From positions 1 to 7,732 of the forward strand of contig JAJYAE010000213.1 of NCBI GenBank assembly GCA_021779695.1: DNA of 7,732 nucleotides, read 5' to 3'. How positions within the stretch are numbered: position 1 is the first letter of the stretch; each line of letters begins with the position of its first letter. Made by a program: the position numbers and the translations under genes. Source of the stretch: Acidobacteriota bacterium (GTDB taxonomy: Bacteria; Acidobacteriota; Terriglobia; Terriglobales; Acidobacteriaceae). The notes beneath the pieces are model-generated. The model searched no databases. It saw only the letters and a list, made by a program, of their open reading frames with translations, and had not been told where the DNA came from. Below are positions 6,065 to 7,732 of this stretch, piece after piece.

Positions 6065-7732
6065 ATGAAACGAAGCATCGTACAAACGCTCGCTCTTGGA
6101 CTCGCCGTCCTCGCGGGAACTTGCGCAGTCGCTCAGCTGCCTTGGATGAACAAACCCAAACACTACGCGTGGTCAGACACCACCCTGTCCCCTGACCAGC
6201 GCGCCGACCTCGTCATCAAAGAGATGACTCTCGACGAAAAGATCTCGCTGCTGCACGGCCAGGGCATGCCATTCTTCTCCAACGCGCCTTCAGCCTCCAA
6301 CGGCGGCGCCGGCTACACCAACGCCATTCCCCGCCTCGGCATTCCCGCCATTCAAATGGCGGACTCTGCCTACGGCGTCACGCGCAGCGAGTCCACCGGG
6401 CGCTACTCCACCGCGCTGCCCAACAACCTCGGCGCGGCTTCGGCCTGGGATACAAAATCTGCCTACGAGTACGGCGCGCTCATCGGCCGCGAGCTGCGCG
6501 ATCAGGGCTACAGCATGACCCTCGGCGGCGGCGTCAATCTGACCCGCGAGCCACGCAACGGCCGCACCTTTGAGTACCAGGGCGAAGATCCGCTCCTCGC
6601 CGGAACCCTCGACGGCTGGGTCGAAAAGGGCGTGCAGTCAAACAACATCATCGGCGACCTCAAGCACTACGCCATCAATGACCAGGAGAGCGGTCGCAAC
6701 TCCGTCAACGCCAACATCAGCAAGCGCGCCATGCGCGAGACGGACCTGCGCGCCTTTGAGATTGCCCTCGGCATCTCCAACGCGGGCGGCGTCATGTGCT
6801 CCTACAACCGCGTCAATGGCGACTTCGCCTGCGAAAACAGCTACCTGCTCTCCGACGTCCTCAAGAAGGACTTCCACTTCCCAGGCTTCGTCCTCTCCGA
6901 CTGGGGCGGAACGCACTCCACCGTAAAGGCCTCCCATGCCGGTCTCGACATGGAGCAGCCCGACAAAATCTTCTTCGGCGATCCCCTCAAGAAAGCCGTC
7001 GAAAGCGGCGAAGTCTCCCAGGACGAAATCAATGAGCACGTCCACCGCATCCTGCGCACCATCTTCGCCACCGGCCTCTTCGATCATCCGGTCGTCAGGC
7101 AGGTCCCCGACGTCGAAGGCGGCTATCGGGTCGCGCAACAGATCGCCGAGAAGAGCATCGTGCTCCTGAAGAATGAGCATGACCTGCTGCCTCTCTCGTC
7201 CAGCGTTCGCTCCGTCGTTCTCATTGGCGGCCACGCAGATGTCGGCGTCATCACCGGCGGCGGCTCCGCGCAGGTCGACGCGCCCGGTGGCTCCGCTGTG
7301 CCCGCGCCCGCGCCCAAGAGCATGATGGAGGCCATCATCCACGTTCAATGGCTGCCCAGCTCGCCCCTGCGCGCTCTCCAGGCGCAGATGCCCGCGGCAA
7401 AGGTCTCCTTTGTCTCCGGCGATGATCTGCAGGCCGCTGCTGCCGCCGCAAAGTCCGCCGACGTTGCCATCGTCTTCGCCTATCAGTGGGAGTCGGAAGG
7501 CATGGATCTCACCACCCTCGATCTCTCCGCCGATCAGAACAAACTCATCGAAGCCGTCGCCGCCGCCAACCCCAGGACCGTCGTCGTGCTTGAAACCGGC
7601 AGCCCTGCAACGATGCCCTGGGTCGACAGCGTTCCCGCCGTTGTGGAAGCCTGGTATCCCGGCATTCGCGGTGCACAGGCTCTTGCTGAAATCCTCACCG
7701 GCGCAGTCAACCCCACCGGCAAGCTCGCCGTC
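6065..7732 (+). CDS. Exported family 3 glycoside hydrolase (beta-glucosidase/xylosidase type), N-terminal part
   Basis: The frame is open from ATG 6065 through the last base: 556 codons, with the 3' end outside the window (complete GH3 enzymes of this kind are commonly about 700-900 residues). A Sec signal peptide is clear: KR at 2-3, a hydrophobic core to about 19, and cleavage probably after AVA at residue 23. The GH3 N-terminal barrel spans about 50-340. It has REPRNGRTFEYQGEDP (161-176), KHYAIND (200-206), SYNRVNG (246-252) and VLSDWGG (276-282), where D279 is the expected nucleophile. The C-terminal alpha/beta domain starts near 355 and contains QWESEGMDL (474-482), with E478 the likely acid/base. 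The enzyme should release sugars from the non-reducing ends of beta-linked oligosaccharides in the periplasm or outside; the exact sugar is not readable. A weak ribosome site (AGAAAGG, 6047-6053) lies 11 bases before the ATG. The gene sits 64 bases after emrB on the same strand, so read-through from the pump operon is possible but unproven. Confidence 0.93.
   Translation, partial: MKRSIVQTLALGLAVLAGTCAVAQLPWMNKPKHYAWSDTTLSPDQRADLVIKEMTLDEKISLLHGQGMPFFSNAPSASNGGAGYTNAIPRLGIPAIQMADSAYGVTRSESTGRYSTALPNNLGAASAWDTKSAYEYGALIGRELRDQGYSMTLGGGVNLTREPRNGRTFEYQGEDPLLAGTLDGWVEKGVQSNNIIGDLKHYAINDQESGRNSVNANISKRAMRETDLRAFEIALGISNAGGVMCSYNRVNGDFACENSYLLSDVLKKDFHFPGFVLSDWGGTHSTVKASHAGLDMEQPDKIFFGDPLKKAVESGEVSQDEINEHVHRILRTIFATGLFDHPVVRQVPDVEGGYRVAQQIAEKSIVLLKNEHDLLPLSSSVRSVVLIGGHADVGVITGGGSAQVDAPGGSAVPAPAPKSMMEAIIHVQWLPSSPLRALQAQMPAAKVSFVSGDDLQAAAAAAKSADVAIVFAYQWESEGMDLTTLDLSADQNKLIEAVAAANPRTVVVLETGSPATMPWVDSVPAVVEAWYPGIRGAQALAEILTGAVNPTGKLAV

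Noticed and set aside
6110..6126. Possible lipoprotein cysteine in the GH3 leader (LAGTC, C20)
   Set aside because: Thr directly before the Cys and Ala at -3 do not fit a lipobox; cleavage by signal peptidase I after AVA (residue 23) fits better.

Overview
The window most likely comes from an acidobacterium of the Terriglobia type (Granulicella, Edaphobacter or Acidobacterium relatives). This is inferred from the GC-rich coding style with C-rich sense strands, a Thr/Ser/Asn-rich secreted protein built from 'putative Ig' and carboxypeptidase-regulatory-like modules, and an exported family 3 glycoside hydrolase. No taxonomic marker gene is present, so this is an impression.

Layout. (1) Positions 1-2316, plus strand: the C-terminal 771 residues of a large secreted or surface protein whose start lies before the window. 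It is a mosaic of Ig-like, carboxypeptidase-regulatory-like and fibronectin-III-like beta-sandwich modules. (2) Positions 2317-2519: a short convergent gap with a strong hairpin (about 2350-2391) that can terminate the surface-protein gene and perhaps also the gene opposite. (3) Positions 2520-3140, minus strand: a TetR/AcrR repressor. (4) Positions 3141-3226: an 86-base divergent control region with a clear sigma-70-type promoter and two adjacent inverted repeats. (5) Positions 3227-4438 and 4426-6000, plus strand: an EmrA-type membrane fusion protein and an EmrB/QacA-type 14-TM drug:H+ antiporter, overlapping by 13 bases. (6) Positions 6065 to the window end, plus strand: the signal peptide and first 556 residues of a GH3 beta-glycosidase, cut off by the window edge.

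How the genes work together. The TetR gene, control region and EmrAB pair form a classic self-contained efflux module: the repressor probably binds the inverted repeats across the pump promoter and lets go when it binds a toxic ligand. No outer-membrane TolC-type gene is present, so that component must be encoded elsewhere. The surface protein and the GH3 enzyme fit a life on plant polymers or biofilm matrix, but nothing in the sequence ties them directly to the pump.

The most notable signal is the pump promoter. Its -35/-10 pair is placed so that the predicted transcription start falls on the A of the emrA ATG, which predicts a leaderless mRNA, with a probable TetR operator in the promoter spacer. 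I see no clearly new system, RNA gene, CRISPR array or mobile element; the rest is a fairly ordinary accessory chromosomal region.
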